Positions 63,721-64,000 of a stretch of 64,000 nucleotides of DNA are shown here, piece by piece. The stretch lies in assembly GCA_963573385.1 (NCBI GenBank), contig CAUYLG010026915.1:1-64000 (forward strand), given 5' to 3'. The notes under the pieces were generated by a model. That model was not told where the DNA came from and made no database searches. It saw only the letters and a program-made list of their open reading frames with translations. The stretch comes from Cacajao melanocephalus (taxonomy: Eukaryota > Chordata > Mammalia > Primates > Pitheciidae). Position numbers and translations under genes: made by a program. The first letter of the stretch is position 1. The number at the start of each line of letters is the position of its first letter.

Positions 63721-64000
63721 CATACACGTATACATTTATTGCCTTCTCTACACTCAACTGATAGTAAAGGAATAAAAATATACAGATTCATAAGGGCAAA
63801 GAGAGTAGGAGAGAGGCAATCACCATTAATAAAATTTTAGAAGCTGACAAACTGATAGATAATTACTAAATGAATTAACAGACTGAAGGACTCTAAGGTC
63901 AAGTTTTCATTTCCCCTTAGTTCCAGATCCTTGGTGTGCATGCTTATACCACCCCTCACCCCAACAAAGCAGGAGGCTGGAGGATTCTCTCTAGGGGAAA

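Larger units (their letters stand above)
61859..64000 (-). other. HIPK2 intron (partial, runs off the right edge)
   Basis: A/T-rich sequence without Alus. It holds a (GT)21 tract at 62551, a MIR at about 63510-63720 and an inverted repeat at 63301. No exon was recognised. Confidence 0.75.

Overview
The window is from a simian primate genome (human or a close relative). It is dense in full-length dimeric Alus, with older MIR, L2, L1M, MaLR, MER5A and Tigger-type copies, long introns and consensus GT/AG splice sites. Two genes are recognisable by protein sequence and sit tail to tail. This matches the arrangement I know from human chromosome 7q34. A handful of residues differ from the human proteins as I remember them, so a non-human simian is at least as likely as human.

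1-13890, + strand: the 3' part of CLEC2L (C-type lectin domain family 2 member L, a type II membrane protein of neurons). Exons at 5692-5766 (membrane anchor), 9270-9436, 10956-11056 and 13140-13251 join in frame to give the last 150 residues and the stop. The first exon (cytoplasmic tail) lies left of the window. A short GC-rich 3' UTR ends at an AATAAA at 13869. Introns 1 and 2 are full of Alus; the last intron is G-rich and free of them.

13891-20244: intergenic, between the two 3' ends. It is mostly Alus with an L1M 3' end and MIR scraps.

20245-64000, - strand: the 3' part of HIPK2 (homeodomain-interacting protein kinase 2). The last exon runs from 31933 down to about 20245. It holds 155 codons, a stop at 31466-31468 and an 11.2-kb 3' UTR with no Alu in it. 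Further exons lie at 33987-34147, 41973-42217, 54230-54511, 58078-58257 and 61716-61858. All phases agree, and together they encode the last ~492 residues: the SUMO-interacting, regulatory and Tyr/His-rich C-terminal regions. The kinase domain is to the right, outside the window.

I found no new multi-gene system, no RNA gene I could support, and no CRISPR, bacterial or viral gene cassette. The most interesting signals are regulatory. They are a strong G-quadruplex motif 9 nt after the HIPK2 stop, a CpG-rich patch and an antisense TATA element in its terminal exon, two exact 10-bp CLEAR-type E-box palindromes in HIPK2, a perfect 28-bp palindrome in a repeat-free intron block, and an in-frame CLEC2L exon that alone carries the membrane anchor and is flanked by inverted Alus.
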